A stretch of DNA of 64,000 nucleotides from CAJQQK01 sp965224225 (GTDB lineage: Bacteria; Pseudomonadota; Alphaproteobacteria; Rhizobiales; Hyphomicrobiaceae): the NCBI GenBank assembly GCA_965224225.1, contig CBDCZF010000005.1:55384-119383 (forward strand), in the 5' to 3' direction. The translations under genes and the position numbers were made by a program. The notes beneath the pieces were generated by a model. That model did not search any database. It saw nothing but the letters and a program-made list of their open reading frames with translations, and was not told the DNA's origin. Below, piece by piece: positions 1 to 7,693 of the stretch; within the stretch, counting starts at the first letter, position 1, and each line of letters starts with the position of its first letter.

Positions 1-519
1 GTGCCAGTCGAGGATCGGCACGGTCACGATCAGGGCTGTCAACTGTGGGACGACCTCGATGATGGCGAACGGGATGTTGTCGAGCCGGCGCTGACGGCGG
101 CGCATGTCGAGGTGGATGAAGGCCTTGATCAATGGCACCAGTGCGACGGCACGCAGCGCCCAGGCGGCTTCGGGGATGGTGAAGAATTCCGCAATCTGGC
201 CGGCGAAGACGAAGAGGACGAGAGAGGTTATCAGCCCGCGCATGATGAAAACGGTGTGGGCCGCCGACATGATCGGGCGGCTGCCGCCGTCATCTGCCTG
301 AACAACGAGGCGATCGGCGCCTGTGTCGCTCAGTGATTCGAGCAGCTGCAGGGTCAAGGTGATCGTTGCAGCGATGCCGAAGTCGCCGTTCGACAGCCAA
401 TGGCCGAGAATGGCGTTGCGCAGAAAGGAAAAGAGCTGGGCGCTGGCAATCGCGAGGAACAGCAGCGAGCCCTGGCCGAACAGACGGCGGCCTAGTTCCG
501 TTATCCCTCCGACAGCCAT
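1..519 (-). CDS. Partial polysaccharide (Wzx/MATE-like) flippase, cut by window edge
   Basis: The reverse strand is open from an ATG at 519 to base 1 (173 codons, no stop), so the C-terminal part lies outside the window. The translation starts MAVGGITELGRRLFG and has long hydrophobic stretches, with NGDFGIAATITLTLQLLES in between. This is the N-terminal layout of lipopolysaccharide or exopolysaccharide flippases of the MOP superfamily, which move lipid-linked glycans across the inner membrane. An AAGGA ribosome site lies about 9 bases before the ATG. The gene begins 16 bp after the stop of the upstream glycosyltransferase on the same strand, so they are probably one operon. The family call is from membrane pattern and context; O-antigen versus exopolysaccharide cannot be decided. 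Confidence 0.7.
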   Translation of the reverse strand, partial: MAVGGITELGRRLFGQGSLLFLAIASAQLFSFLRNAILGHWLSNGDFGIAATITLTLQLLESLSDTGADRLVVQADDGGSRPIMSAAHTVFIMRGLITSLVLFVFAGQIAEFFTIPEAAWALRAVALVPLIKAFIHLDMRRRQRRLDNIPFAIIEVVPQLTALIVTVPILDWH

Positions 520-535
520 GTGTCCGGTCCTTCCA

Positions 536-1570
536 TCATCCCGTCGCAAGGACCGAAGCTGTCGAGTGCGACCGGGCCGACGGATAACCTTGCCGCCAGG
601 TGCGTCGCGCCGCCATTACAATTCGCCAGGCTTCGGCTGCATCGTCACCGCTGGCGGCGCCGGAAAGAGCTTTCAGGACGCGCAGCGCGATCAATCGGGT
701 TGCCGGCCAGGCTTGCAAGAGGGCGATGCCCAGCCAGCGCGTCGGAGCCGGGCAGTGGCGGCGCAGCAATGTCGCCTTGGCGGTCAGGAGACGGATCAGC
801 TTGCCCGAGCGGGCCTTTTCGGAGGCACCGCCGAAGTGAACGATCTGGGCCGCCGGCGTGATCATCGGGGCGGCGCCGAGATGGGCCGCCCGCATGCAGA
901 GGTCGGCGTCCTCGCCGTACATGAAGAGCGAGGGATCGAAGCCGCCAAGCTTTTGCCACAGGCCACGCTCGATCAGCAGGAAACAGCCAGAGACGATATC
1001 GACGCGGCGGACGCTGTCGCGCGCCCAGCCGCCGTAGGCTTCTCCGTTGAAGAAGTCCGATCGCGGGAAGAGGGCAGCCAGGCCGCTGGCGCGGCAGAAC
1101 TGGTTCCAAAGCGTCATGCGGGCCCAGCACGAGGCCGGGTTGAGGGTTGCGTCAGCGAACAGAGTGCGCCCACCCCAAATGCCTGCATCCGGGCAACAGT
1201 TGGCGAATTCGACGAGGCGCGTGACGGCGTTGTCGAGCACGACGGTATCGGGGTTGAGCAGGAGAAGGTATTTGCCGCTGGCCTGGCGGGCGGCAAGGTT
1301 GTTAGCGCGGGCAAAGCCGATGTTTTCATCCAGTGCGATCAAATGGGCGTCGGGTGCCACCTCGGCAATCGCTTCGGGCGAGCTGTCTGTCGACGCATTG
1401 TCGACGACGATCAGTTCATAGGAGATGCCGACGGTCTGTTGAATGACAGAGCGAAGGCAGTCGAGGGTGATGTCGCGGGTGTTCCAACTGACGACGATGA
1501 TCGAGACTTCCGGGTCCGCAGCGGTGCGATTTTCGGTCAGATGGAAAGGTTCAGTTTCCATTTCACTCAC
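536..1570 (-). CDS. Family 2 glycosyltransferase
   Basis: 344 residues. The N-terminal GT-A fold is clear: VSIIVVSWNTRDITLDCLRS near residue 22, then YELIVVDNASTDSS, and NPDTVVLDN as the metal/nucleotide-sugar aspartate region, followed by GEDADLCMRAAHLGA (the ED(x)D-type acceptor motif). This is the rhamnosyl-transferase-like branch of GT2, cytoplasmic or membrane-associated, adding sugars to lipid-linked or surface glycans. It is followed 16 bp later by the flippase on the same strand and faces another glycosyltransferase across a 254-bp divergent spacer, which supports a role in surface polysaccharide assembly. The actual sugar and acceptor cannot be read from the sequence. Codon 4 is an alternative ATG. 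Confidence 0.9.
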   Translation of the reverse strand: MSEMETEPFHLTENRTAADPEVSIIVVSWNTRDITLDCLRSVIQQTVGISYELIVVDNASTDSSPEAIAEVAPDAHLIALDENIGFARANNLAARQASGKYLLLLNPDTVVLDNAVTRLVEFANCCPDAGIWGGRTLFADATLNPASCWARMTLWNQFCRASGLAALFPRSDFFNGEAYGGWARDSVRRVDIVSGCFLLIERGLWQKLGGFDPSLFMYGEDADLCMRAAHLGAAPMITPAAQIVHFGGASEKARSGKLIRLLTAKATLLRRHCPAPTRWLGIALLQAWPATRLIALRVLKALSGAASGDDAAEAWRIVMAARRTWRQGYPSARSHSTASVLATG

Positions 1571-1824
1571 GGCATTTCCTCGCTCGAGCCGGTCGTCCGC
1601 TGGAGCGCGCTGCTTTTAGCGGCGCATTGCGGCCGGGCTGATATTGTCCGGACGAGCGGACAGTTTCTGTTCGCAAAAAATCGGGCGATGCTGGCCGGAG
1701 ATTAAAGCGAATGTATTTAATCGGGGTTTAACCCGGGCATTTGCTGGCAGCGTCATTGCAATAACGGGAAATTATCAATGTTGTGAGACGGTTAAGGGCT
1801 TGTTCACGACCCCGGGGAAATTGA
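1571..1824. promoter_or_regulatory. Divergent intergenic region between two glycosyltransferase genes
   Basis: This 254-bp spacer separates a minus-strand GT2 gene from a plus-strand GT-B gene, so it must carry both promoters. It is AT-richer in its middle (around 1665-1790) than the flanking genes. No convincing -35/-10 pair or operator could be singled out by eye. Confidence 0.4.
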
Positions 1825-3033
1825 ATGACCGCCCGCAGCAAAAACCAGTTTTCCGAATTCGACGGCATCATCTGCATCGGTGGTGAAGACTGGTGGTATC
1901 ACAACCGTGGCCATTTCGATTTTCAGATCATGCGGCGGCTGGCAATGAGCTGGCCAGTGCTGTTCGTCAATTCGATCGGCGTACGTATGCCCAGTCTTGG
2001 CGCCTCGGGACAATTCATGCAGCGGATATCGCGCAAGCTCAAAAGCCTGTCGCGTGGCCTGGTCGAGGCGGAACCCGGGTTCTGGGTGTTCTCGCCATTC
2101 AGCGTGCCGGGACGGGTGGGTCAGCAGTTGTCGGACTGGGCGCTGGCGCCGCAGATCCGTGATGCCGCAAAACGGGCGGGGATCGAGCGGCCGCTGTTGT
2201 GGGTGCATTGCCCGGCAGGGGCGTCTCTCGTCGGTCAGTTCGACGAAACTGGCGTCGTGTTGCAGCGTACCGATCGGTTCGAGGCGTTTCCCGATGCTGA
2301 TGGCAGGCTTATCGGGACACAGATCGGGAAGTTGCGCCAGGATGCCGATCTCGTGGTTTATGCCGCATCACACCTGATGGCCGAGGAAAGCGATCTGGTC
2401 CGGGATGCCATACTGATCGAACATGGCGTCGATCTCGAGCGGTTTGCCGATGCGGGCTGGTCGGCACGGGACAGCACATTCGAACATCCTGGGGATGTGC
2501 GACTGATCGGGCGGCCGCGTGTCGGGTTCGTCGGCGGCATCGATGCGCACACCTTCGACCCGGAGTTGTTCGTCGATGTCGTGAAGCGTCTGCCTGACCA
2601 TCAGTTTGTTTTGGTGGGCGCATGCTCGCTGCCGGAGGGATGGTGCGAGCAAGAGAACGTGCATTTCCTCGGCCGCAAACCCTATGACGAGATTGCCGAG
2701 TATCAGGCGTCGATGGACGTGCTGATCATGCCTTGGAATCAGAGCGAGTGGATCAAGGCCTGCAACCCGGTCAAGCTCAAGGAGTATCTCGCCGTCGGCC
2801 GGCCGATCGTTACGACGGATTTCCGCGCACTCGATCGGTGGCGGGAATTCGTGACGGTCGCGGAAGGGCCTGAAGCGTTTGCGGCTGCGATCCGGGCCGC
2901 CGTCGGACAGCCTACCAATTTCAACGGCCGGCTCACGCGCCTCGAAAGTGAGAGCTGGGATGCGAAGGCGAAGCTGTTGGCGGAGCGGTTGCGCAGCAGT
3001 AGGCGTAGCTATTTGGAAGTTGCAGCGGCCTGA
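1825..3033 (+). CDS. GT-B glycosyltransferase (glycosyl transferases group 1 type)
   Basis: 402 residues. The N-terminal half (GEDWWYHNRGHFDFQIMRRL, LWVHCPAGASLVGQFD) is the weakly conserved acceptor domain. The C-terminal half has the nucleotide-sugar Rossmann domain: RVGFVGGIDAHTFDPEL, FVLVGACSLPE, VHFLGRKPYDEI, MDVLIMPWN and the NPVKLKEYLAVGRPIV signature of group 1/TuaH-like transferases. It probably adds a sugar to a surface polysaccharide together with the divergent GT2/flippase genes. The ATG is preceded by a GGGGAAATTGA stretch as ribosome site. Substrate unknown. Confidence 0.85.
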   Translation: MTARSKNQFSEFDGIICIGGEDWWYHNRGHFDFQIMRRLAMSWPVLFVNSIGVRMPSLGASGQFMQRISRKLKSLSRGLVEAEPGFWVFSPFSVPGRVGQQLSDWALAPQIRDAAKRAGIERPLLWVHCPAGASLVGQFDETGVVLQRTDRFEAFPDADGRLIGTQIGKLRQDADLVVYAASHLMAEESDLVRDAILIEHGVDLERFADAGWSARDSTFEHPGDVRLIGRPRVGFVGGIDAHTFDPELFVDVVKRLPDHQFVLVGACSLPEGWCEQENVHFLGRKPYDEIAEYQASMDVLIMPWNQSEWIKACNPVKLKEYLAVGRPIVTTDFRALDRWREFVTVAEGPEAFAAAIRAAVGQPTNFNGRLTRLESESWDAKAKLLAERLRSSRRSYLEVAAA

Positions 3034-3095
3034 TCAGCAAATAATTGATGATCTAGCAGGATAGGTCAATGTTTCTTATTTGTTCCCATTGACTC

Positions 3096-3124
3096 TTGAC
3101 GAATCGTACCGGTTCGCCTAGTTT
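3096..3124 (+). promoter_or_regulatory. Sigma-70-like promoter for candidate small RNA
   Basis: TTGACG at 3096-3101 and TAGTTT at 3119-3124 are separated by 17 bp, which would place a start site near 3131. There is no plus-strand protein gene downstream until 4229; the hairpin-closed segment 3131-3214 follows directly. Confidence 0.45.
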
Positions 3125-3130
3125 GATAGT

Positions 3131-3214
3131 GGGCAGTCAAGCACCGGGTAAACCAGAGCATCCGAAAGGTTGCGGGCGAGAAATCGCAATCATGGTCCGG
3201 GGGGCTGCCCTTTT
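3131..3214 (+). ncRNA. Candidate small RNA, about 84 nt, unknown family
   Basis: The segment begins GGGCAG and ends CTGCCC followed by TTTTC, so its 5' and 3' ends can pair and the end looks like an intrinsic terminator. Inside are ACCA/TGGT pairing and a TTGCG/CGCAA hairpin around 3170-3189. A promoter-like pair sits at the right distance upstream. I could not match it to 4.5S, 6S, tmRNA or a known riboswitch. It overlaps only the last base of the convergent DUF3800 gene. An alternative reading is that this is merely the terminator region of the glycosyltransferase gene. Confidence 0.35.
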
Positions 3215-4005
3215 CATTTGAATGGTTGGAGAGCGGCGGCTTGTTGCTGGGTAAGCGGCATTTGATCAATGCCCGGTATCAGTTTAAGGCCATAACTCAG
3301 GTAGTTGCCCTGGCGTGAGTAGATCATTTCCTGAAGTGCGTGGAGATACTGCGCTTCGACGTTTCCGTACGGGTCAGGCTCGAAGGCGGATGCAATTGCG
3401 GAGGCGCCACAGTCTGCTAGCTGCAATCCAGCATCTGTGCTGTGATCACGTGCTTCAATGGCTTCGATGTCAATTACGGGCCAATGGATGCTGTTGTCAC
3501 CGTCATCACGGAGCCGAGTGAGATATTCTCGAAACCCATCGTAGGATAATCCGCCTCGCCGCGAAAACACCAATCGGAGCTTTCCGTCGCCCTCCGGTAC
3601 ATCGATACGGAGATCACGACAGAACCACGACAGGCGTTCGATGACATGGCGAGCAATGTAGAAATATAGCTGGTTCTTGTTCACGAAAATACCAGGCTGG
3701 ATCGTGGTCTTGTTGGAGATCGCAGCGATCATGCGAAGCGGCTTTCCGTGTAGCAACTGGCAGGCGGCGCGCTTCTGGTTGTGGTTGAAGTCTGCGAAAT
3801 GTATTTGACGGCCCTTAGTTTTTTTCCCCGTTGTTGTCTTTATCTCATCACGCCACTTCACGGTTTCCAATCGATGAGAGGCGCGAATTACGCAAGCGCA
3901 AATACACAGCCACTTGGAAGTTCCTCCTTGGTCGCCTGGTTGGCGGAAATTGCCTAGACCATCGTCTCCAGACTCATCGATGTAGGCAATGAAGCTGTGT
4001 GTCAT
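3214..4005 (-). CDS. DUF3800 domain protein
   Basis: 263 residues from the ATG at 4005 (MTHSFIAYIDESGDDG). An upstream in-frame start at 4092 would add 29 residues that do not look conserved. The YIDESGDDG motif at the N-terminus and the later DHSTDAGLQLADCGASAIAS motif (acidic residues plus LQLAD) define DUF3800, a family thought to be RNase H-like nucleases and often found with mobile or defence genes. No partner gene is adjacent here. The base composition is visibly AT-richer than the flanking TCA and glycan genes, which suggests horizontal acquisition. The family call is solid; activity is inference. Confidence 0.8.
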   Translation of the reverse strand: MTHSFIAYIDESGDDGLGNFRQPGDQGGTSKWLCICACVIRASHRLETVKWRDEIKTTTGKKTKGRQIHFADFNHNQKRAACQLLHGKPLRMIAAISNKTTIQPGIFVNKNQLYFYIARHVIERLSWFCRDLRIDVPEGDGKLRLVFSRRGGLSYDGFREYLTRLRDDGDNSIHWPVIDIEAIEARDHSTDAGLQLADCGASAIASAFEPDPYGNVEAQYLHALQEMIYSRQGNYLSYGLKLIPGIDQMPLTQQQAAALQPFK

Positions 4006-4228
4006 AACAATCAGAATACACCATAGTTTAATGCAAAGCGAACATCCCTCTGCCTGGATTCGATGACAACGGCCGCTTGAAGCCAGCGTCATTTACCTTT
4101 AAGCGAACAGTGATGATGCGCTGCAGCATCGGACGCGGTCCGGTGCGCAGGTCGTCAGTGGCATTTTAATCGAGTCGTCGGCCCGCTGATTGGGGGCAAA
4201 GCCGGCTCAGCTGTGGGAGATTAAGGGA

Positions 4229-5194
4229 ATGGCACGCGCGAAGATTGCGTTGATCGGCTCGGGCATGATCGGCGGTACACTGGCCCATCTGATCGGTCTC
4301 AAGGAACTGGGAGACGTCGTGCTCTACGACATTGCCGAAGGCGTGCCGCAGGGCAAGGCGCTCGATCTGGCGCAATCCGGTGCTCCGGAAGGCTTCGACA
4401 GCGCGCTCAGGGGGGCCAACAGTTACGCCGATATCGAAGGCGCGGATGTCTGTATCGTGACCGCCGGATTTCCGCGCAAACCCGGCATGAGCCGGGATGA
4501 TCTCCTCGCCAAGAACCTGCAGGTAATGGAACAGGTCGGTGCCGGCATCCGCAAGTATGCGCCCAATGCGTTCGTGATCGTGATCACCAATCCGCTCGAT
4601 GCCATGGTCTGGGCGCTGCAGAAGGCGTCCGGGCTGCCGTTCGAGCGTGTCGTCGGCATGGCCGGCGTGCTCGATGCGAGCCGCTTCCGGCATTTCATTG
4701 CAGATGAGCTGAACGTATCGGTCGAAGACGTTACGGCATTCGTTGCCGGCGGGCATGGTGACGACATGGTACCGCTGGTGCGCTATTCGACGGTTGCCGG
4801 CATTCCGCTGACCGATATCGTCAAGATGGGCTGGATGACGCAGCAGCGTCTCGATGAAATCGTCGATCGCACGCGCAAGGGTGGCGGCGAGATCGTGGCC
4901 TTGCTCAAGACCGGATCGGCATACTATGCGCCGGCGTCGTCGGCGATCACGATGGCGGAGAGTTATCTCAAGGATAAGAAGCGGGTGCTGCCGTGTGCGG
5001 CGATGCTCAACGGCGAGTTCGGGGTCAAGGGGCTTTACGTCGGCGTGCCGGTGATCATCGGGGCTGGCGGTGTCGAACGCATCGTCGAGATCGACCTCAA
5101 TACGGCTGAACGGCAGATGTTCATGAAGTCGGTCGAGTCGGTCAAAGGGCTGGTTGAGGAATGCAGCCAGATTGCGCCTAATCTCGGGGCTTGA
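4229..5194 (+). CDS. mdh: Malate dehydrogenase
   Basis: 321 residues, the usual length for the LDH-like NAD-dependent malate dehydrogenase of alphaproteobacteria. It catalyses malate + NAD+ to oxaloacetate + NADH in the cytoplasm. Visible motifs: nucleotide-binding IALIGSGMIGG at the N-terminus, FPRKPGMSRDDLLAKN (substrate Arg loop), VITNPLDAM, GMAGVLDASRFRHF, and the catalytic His in VAGGHGDDMVPL. The start at 4229 is chosen because AAGGGA lies just upstream and MARAKIALIG is the family N-terminus; a longer frame from 4190 has none of these features. It opens the operon continuing through ridA, sucC, sucD, sucA, odhB and lpdA. Confidence 0.97.
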   Translation: MARAKIALIGSGMIGGTLAHLIGLKELGDVVLYDIAEGVPQGKALDLAQSGAPEGFDSALRGANSYADIEGADVCIVTAGFPRKPGMSRDDLLAKNLQVMEQVGAGIRKYAPNAFVIVITNPLDAMVWALQKASGLPFERVVGMAGVLDASRFRHFIADELNVSVEDVTAFVAGGHGDDMVPLVRYSTVAGIPLTDIVKMGWMTQQRLDEIVDRTRKGGGEIVALLKTGSAYYAPASSAITMAESYLKDKKRVLPCAAMLNGEFGVKGLYVGVPVIIGAGGVERIVEIDLNTAERQMFMKSVESVKGLVEECSQIAPNLGA

Positions 5195-5240
5195 TGTCGC
5201 TTCGCGAACGGGGCTGCCGCCCCGCGCCCCGCTCGAGAGC

Positions 5241-5258
5241 GCGAGGGCTGGCCCTCGC
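5241..5258. terminator. GC-rich hairpin between mdh and ridA
   Basis: GCGAGGGC and GCCCTCGC form an 8-bp stem with a 2-base loop. It is not followed by a T-run, so it is more likely an attenuating or processing hairpin than a full terminator. Confidence 0.3.
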
Positions 5259-5284
5259 TTGCGCAGCAAACTGGAGGATGTTGA

Positions 5285-5668
5285 ATGTCGAAAACGGCTC
5301 TGAAACCTGACGGCATGAGTGGCGTTGGGCCCTATTCGCTGGCGATCAAGTCGGGGGGCGTGGTTTATCTCTCCGGCCAGATCCATCTCGATCCGGCGAC
5401 CGGAAAGCTGGTCGAAGGAGACATCCAAGCCCAGACCCGGCAGTGCCTCGAAAACCTCAAGCGTGTTTTGGCCGCCGACGGATTGACATTTGGCGATCTG
5501 GTCAAGTGTACGATCTTCCTCGTTGACATGGGTGATTTTGCCGCCGTCAATGAGGTTTACGCGCAATATATGGTGGAGCCTTTCCCGGCACGGTCGTGTG
5601 TGCAGGTGGCGGGGCTGCCGCTTGGGGCGCGGGTCGAAATTGAGGCGATTGCCGCTGCCCAAGGTTGA
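5285..5668 (+). CDS. ridA: RidA/YjgF family enamine/imine deaminase
   Basis: 127 residues, full length for the RidA trimer subunit that hydrolyses reactive enamines and imines such as 2-aminoacrylate. Motifs: GVGPYSLAIKSGGVVYLSGQ at the N-terminus and FPARSCVQVAGLPLGARVEI near the C-terminus with the conserved Arg that binds the substrate carboxylate, then the E of IEAIA. An AACTGGAGGATGTTGA leader gives a good ribosome site. It lies between mdh and sucC on the same strand, so it probably shares the TCA operon transcript. That location is unusual but not unprecedented for housekeeping genes. Confidence 0.92.
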   Translation: MSKTALKPDGMSGVGPYSLAIKSGGVVYLSGQIHLDPATGKLVEGDIQAQTRQCLENLKRVLAADGLTFGDLVKCTIFLVDMGDFAAVNEVYAQYMVEPFPARSCVQVAGLPLGARVEIEAIAAAQG

Positions 5669-5796
5669 CGGCTGGCTCGGTGTCGGCAGGTTGGCAACGA
5701 TTAACTTCTGGTGTACCAGATGCCAGCCAGGAATTACCCTGGCCAAGGATTGGGCCCGGGCAGGCTGTAAAACGGAAAACAACGCGGACAGGCGTC

Positions 5797-6996
5797 ATGA
5801 ACATCCACGAATACCAGGCCAAAGAGCTCTATCGACAGTACGGCGTGCCGACGGCGGAAGGGTATCCGGCGTTCAGTGTCGATGAAGCGGTTGCGGCGGC
5901 GGGCAAGCTGCCCGGGCCGGTCTGGGTCGTGAAGAGCCAGATTCATGCCGGCGGGCGCGGCAAAGGCAAGTTCAAGGAGGCCGAGGCCGGAGCAGGCGGC
6001 GGCGTGCGTCTCGCCAAATCGGTCGATGAGGTCAAGCAGTTTGCAGGTGAGATGCTCGGCAGAACGCTGGTCACACTGCAAACAGGGGAAGCCGGCAAAC
6101 GGGTCAACCGGATATATATCGAGGACGGCTCCGCGATCGATCGCGAACTCTATCTCTCGGCGCTGGTCGACCGCGACACATCCCGCATTGCCTTCATCGC
6201 TTCGACGGAAGGCGGCATGGATATCGAGCAGGTCGCACACGATACGCCCGAGAAGATCCTGACGATCACGATCGATCCGGCTGCCGGCTATCAGGCTTTC
6301 CACGGCCGTAAGATTGCATTCGCGCTGGGCCTCGAAGGCGGGCAGGTCAGGCAGTGTGTCAAGCTGATCGGTGATCTCTACCGGATGGTTGTCGAAAAGG
6401 ACATGAGCTTGCTGGAGATCAACCCATTGGTCGTGACCAAGGACGGCAACCTGACCTGTCTGGACGGCAAGATGGACTTCGATTCGAACGCCTTGTTCCG
6501 CCACCCGGAGATCCTGGAACTGCGTGATCTCGACGAAGAAGACCCGATGGAGATCGAAGCTTCCAAGCACGATCTCGCCTTCATCAAGCTCGACGGCAAT
6601 ATCGGCTGCCTGGTCAACGGCGCCGGGCTTGCGATGGCGACGCTCGACATCATCAAGCTCTACGGCTGCGAGCCTGCCAACTTCCTCGATGTCGGCGGTT
6701 CGGCGCCGAAGGAACGGGTCAAGGCGGCGTTCGAGATTATTCTCAACGACGATGCGGTGAAGGGCATTCTGGTCAACATCTTCGGCGGCATCATGCGCTG
6801 CGATATCATCGCCGAGGGGGTCGTTGCAGCGGCCAAGGAGATGGGCATCACGGTGCCGCTGGTCGTGCGTCTCGAAGGGACAAACGTCGACAAGGGCAAG
6901 CAGATCCTGGCCGAGAGCGGGTTGAAGATCATACCGGCCGATGACCTTGCCGATGCGGCGAAGAAGATCACGGACGAGGTCAAGCGGTTGGGTTGA
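5797..6996 (+). CDS. sucC: Succinyl-CoA synthetase beta subunit (ADP-forming)
   Basis: 399 residues. It provides the ATP-grasp domain that, with SucD, converts succinyl-CoA + ADP + Pi to succinate + CoA + ATP. The N-terminus MNIHEYQAKELYRQYGVP is diagnostic; then VVKSQIHAGGRGKGKF, EINPLVVTKDG with LDGKMDFDSNA, and the C-terminal LDVGGSAPKERVKAAF and NIFGGIMRCD motifs. The ATG at 5797 is preferred over an upstream frame start at 5665, which would add non-conserved residues. Its natural partner sucD starts only at 7694 because a toxin-antitoxin pair sits between them. Confidence 0.97.
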   Translation: MNIHEYQAKELYRQYGVPTAEGYPAFSVDEAVAAAGKLPGPVWVVKSQIHAGGRGKGKFKEAEAGAGGGVRLAKSVDEVKQFAGEMLGRTLVTLQTGEAGKRVNRIYIEDGSAIDRELYLSALVDRDTSRIAFIASTEGGMDIEQVAHDTPEKILTITIDPAAGYQAFHGRKIAFALGLEGGQVRQCVKLIGDLYRMVVEKDMSLLEINPLVVTKDGNLTCLDGKMDFDSNALFRHPEILELRDLDEEDPMEIEASKHDLAFIKLDGNIGCLVNGAGLAMATLDIIKLYGCEPANFLDVGGSAPKERVKAAFEIILNDDAVKGILVNIFGGIMRCDIIAEGVVAAAKEMGITVPLVVRLEGTNVDKGKQILAESGLKIIPADDLADAAKKITDEVKRLG

Positions 6997-7020
6997 CTTG
7001 TACACAGCTACACATATACT
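6993..7020 (+). promoter_or_regulatory. vapBC promoter and possible operator
   Basis: TTGACT at 6993-6998 overlaps the sucC stop codon and TATACT at 7015-7020 follows after 16 bp, a near-consensus sigma-70 promoter. The predicted start site is about base 7027, which is the antitoxin ATG, so the transcript may be leaderless. CACAG (7003-7007) and CTGTG (7019-7023) form a short inverted repeat over the -10 box that could be the VapB operator. Confidence 0.55.
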
Positions 7021-7026
7021 GTGATC

Positions 7027-7260
7027 ATGACGAAGAACATTACACTTGCCGTGGACGAGGATGTCCTGGTCGATGTCCGCCGCTACGCAGCGGACAATAA
7101 CACCACGGTCAATGCCTTGGTGCGAAACGCATTGGAAGGCCTTGCTGAGCGTGCTCGGCGGCAACGAAGCGAGTGGGATCAGCTATTCGAAGAGGCCGAT
7201 CGGGCCGGCGCCAGAATTGGCTCGATATCATGGTCGAGAGATGAGCTTCATGAGCGTTGA
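7027..7260 (+). CDS. VapB-type antitoxin (ribbon-helix-helix)
   Basis: 77 residues from ATG 7027 (a GTG at 7021 would add two). The N-terminal KNITLAVDEDVLVDVRRYAA followed by DNNTTVNALVRNALEG is a ribbon-helix-helix DNA-binding module. The C-terminal half, rich in Arg, Glu and Trp (RSEWDQLFEEADR), would wrap and inhibit the toxin. It overlaps the downstream PIN-domain gene, the standard TA arrangement, and likely represses its own promoter. It lies inside the sucCD pair. Confidence 0.85.
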   Translation: MTKNITLAVDEDVLVDVRRYAADNNTTVNALVRNALEGLAERARRQRSEWDQLFEEADRAGARIGSISWSRDELHER

Positions 7261-7675
7261 AGCGTTTCTCGACACCAATATCCTGGTCTATGCGGTCGAT
7301 ACAGATCTGAAGTATGCCGCCAAGCGGGACCGCGCCCGATCTCTGATCCGTGAAGATCGCTTTGGCACTTCGGCGCAAGTCGTGCAGGAGTTCTACGTCA
7401 CCGTTACACGCAAGCTGGCTGTACCGCTACTTCCCAACATTGCCGCCAGATGGGTTGATCGCCTGACCAGAATGCCATTCGTGCCAACCGACGCAATCCT
7501 TCTCAAGACAGCTGTGATAAGGGCCCAGGCCTCGCAGATATCGTATTGGGACGGTGCCATCCTCGCCGCCGCAGAGGCCCTCGGGGCAACGACCCTATAC
7601 ACTGAAGATCTAAATGACGGCCAGTCGTACGGCACCGTGCGGGTCGTCAATCCTTTTGCGAACTTGAGCCCCTGA
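7250..7675 (+). CDS. VapC-type PIN-domain toxin
   Basis: 141 residues from ATG 7250 (alternative ATG 7241), overlapping the antitoxin by 11 nt. PIN-domain acidic residues are present: FLDTNILVYAVD (first Asp at residue 8), the Glu of VVQEFYVTVTRK, and SYWDGAILAAAEALG with the third acidic residue, then LYTEDLNDGQ. VapC proteins are Mg-dependent ribonucleases, often cutting tRNA or rRNA, kept silent by VapB. The catalytic set appears intact. It ends 18 bp before sucD, so read-through from vapBC could contribute to sucD expression. Confidence 0.88.
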   Translation: MSVEAFLDTNILVYAVDTDLKYAAKRDRARSLIREDRFGTSAQVVQEFYVTVTRKLAVPLLPNIAARWVDRLTRMPFVPTDAILLKTAVIRAQASQISYWDGAILAAAEALGATTLYTEDLNDGQSYGTVRVVNPFANLSP

Positions 7676-7693
7676 ACAGGAATTCAAATCCAC

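Noticed and set aside
1..336. Plus-strand open frame of 111 codons at the left edge
   Set aside because: It lies antisense to a reading frame with clear membrane-protein character and a ribosome site; the plus frame has no recognisable motif.
3131..3214. Assignment of the candidate RNA to 4.5S SRP RNA or a riboswitch
   Set aside because: The conserved SRP apical motif and riboswitch consensus elements were not found, so no family is claimed.
5734..7164. Long minus-strand open frame opposite sucC
   Set aside because: Shadow of a highly biased GC-rich gene; His/Asp/Arg-rich translation without any motif. The same holds for long frames opposite sucA, lpdA, boxB, uvrD and the alcohol dehydrogenase.
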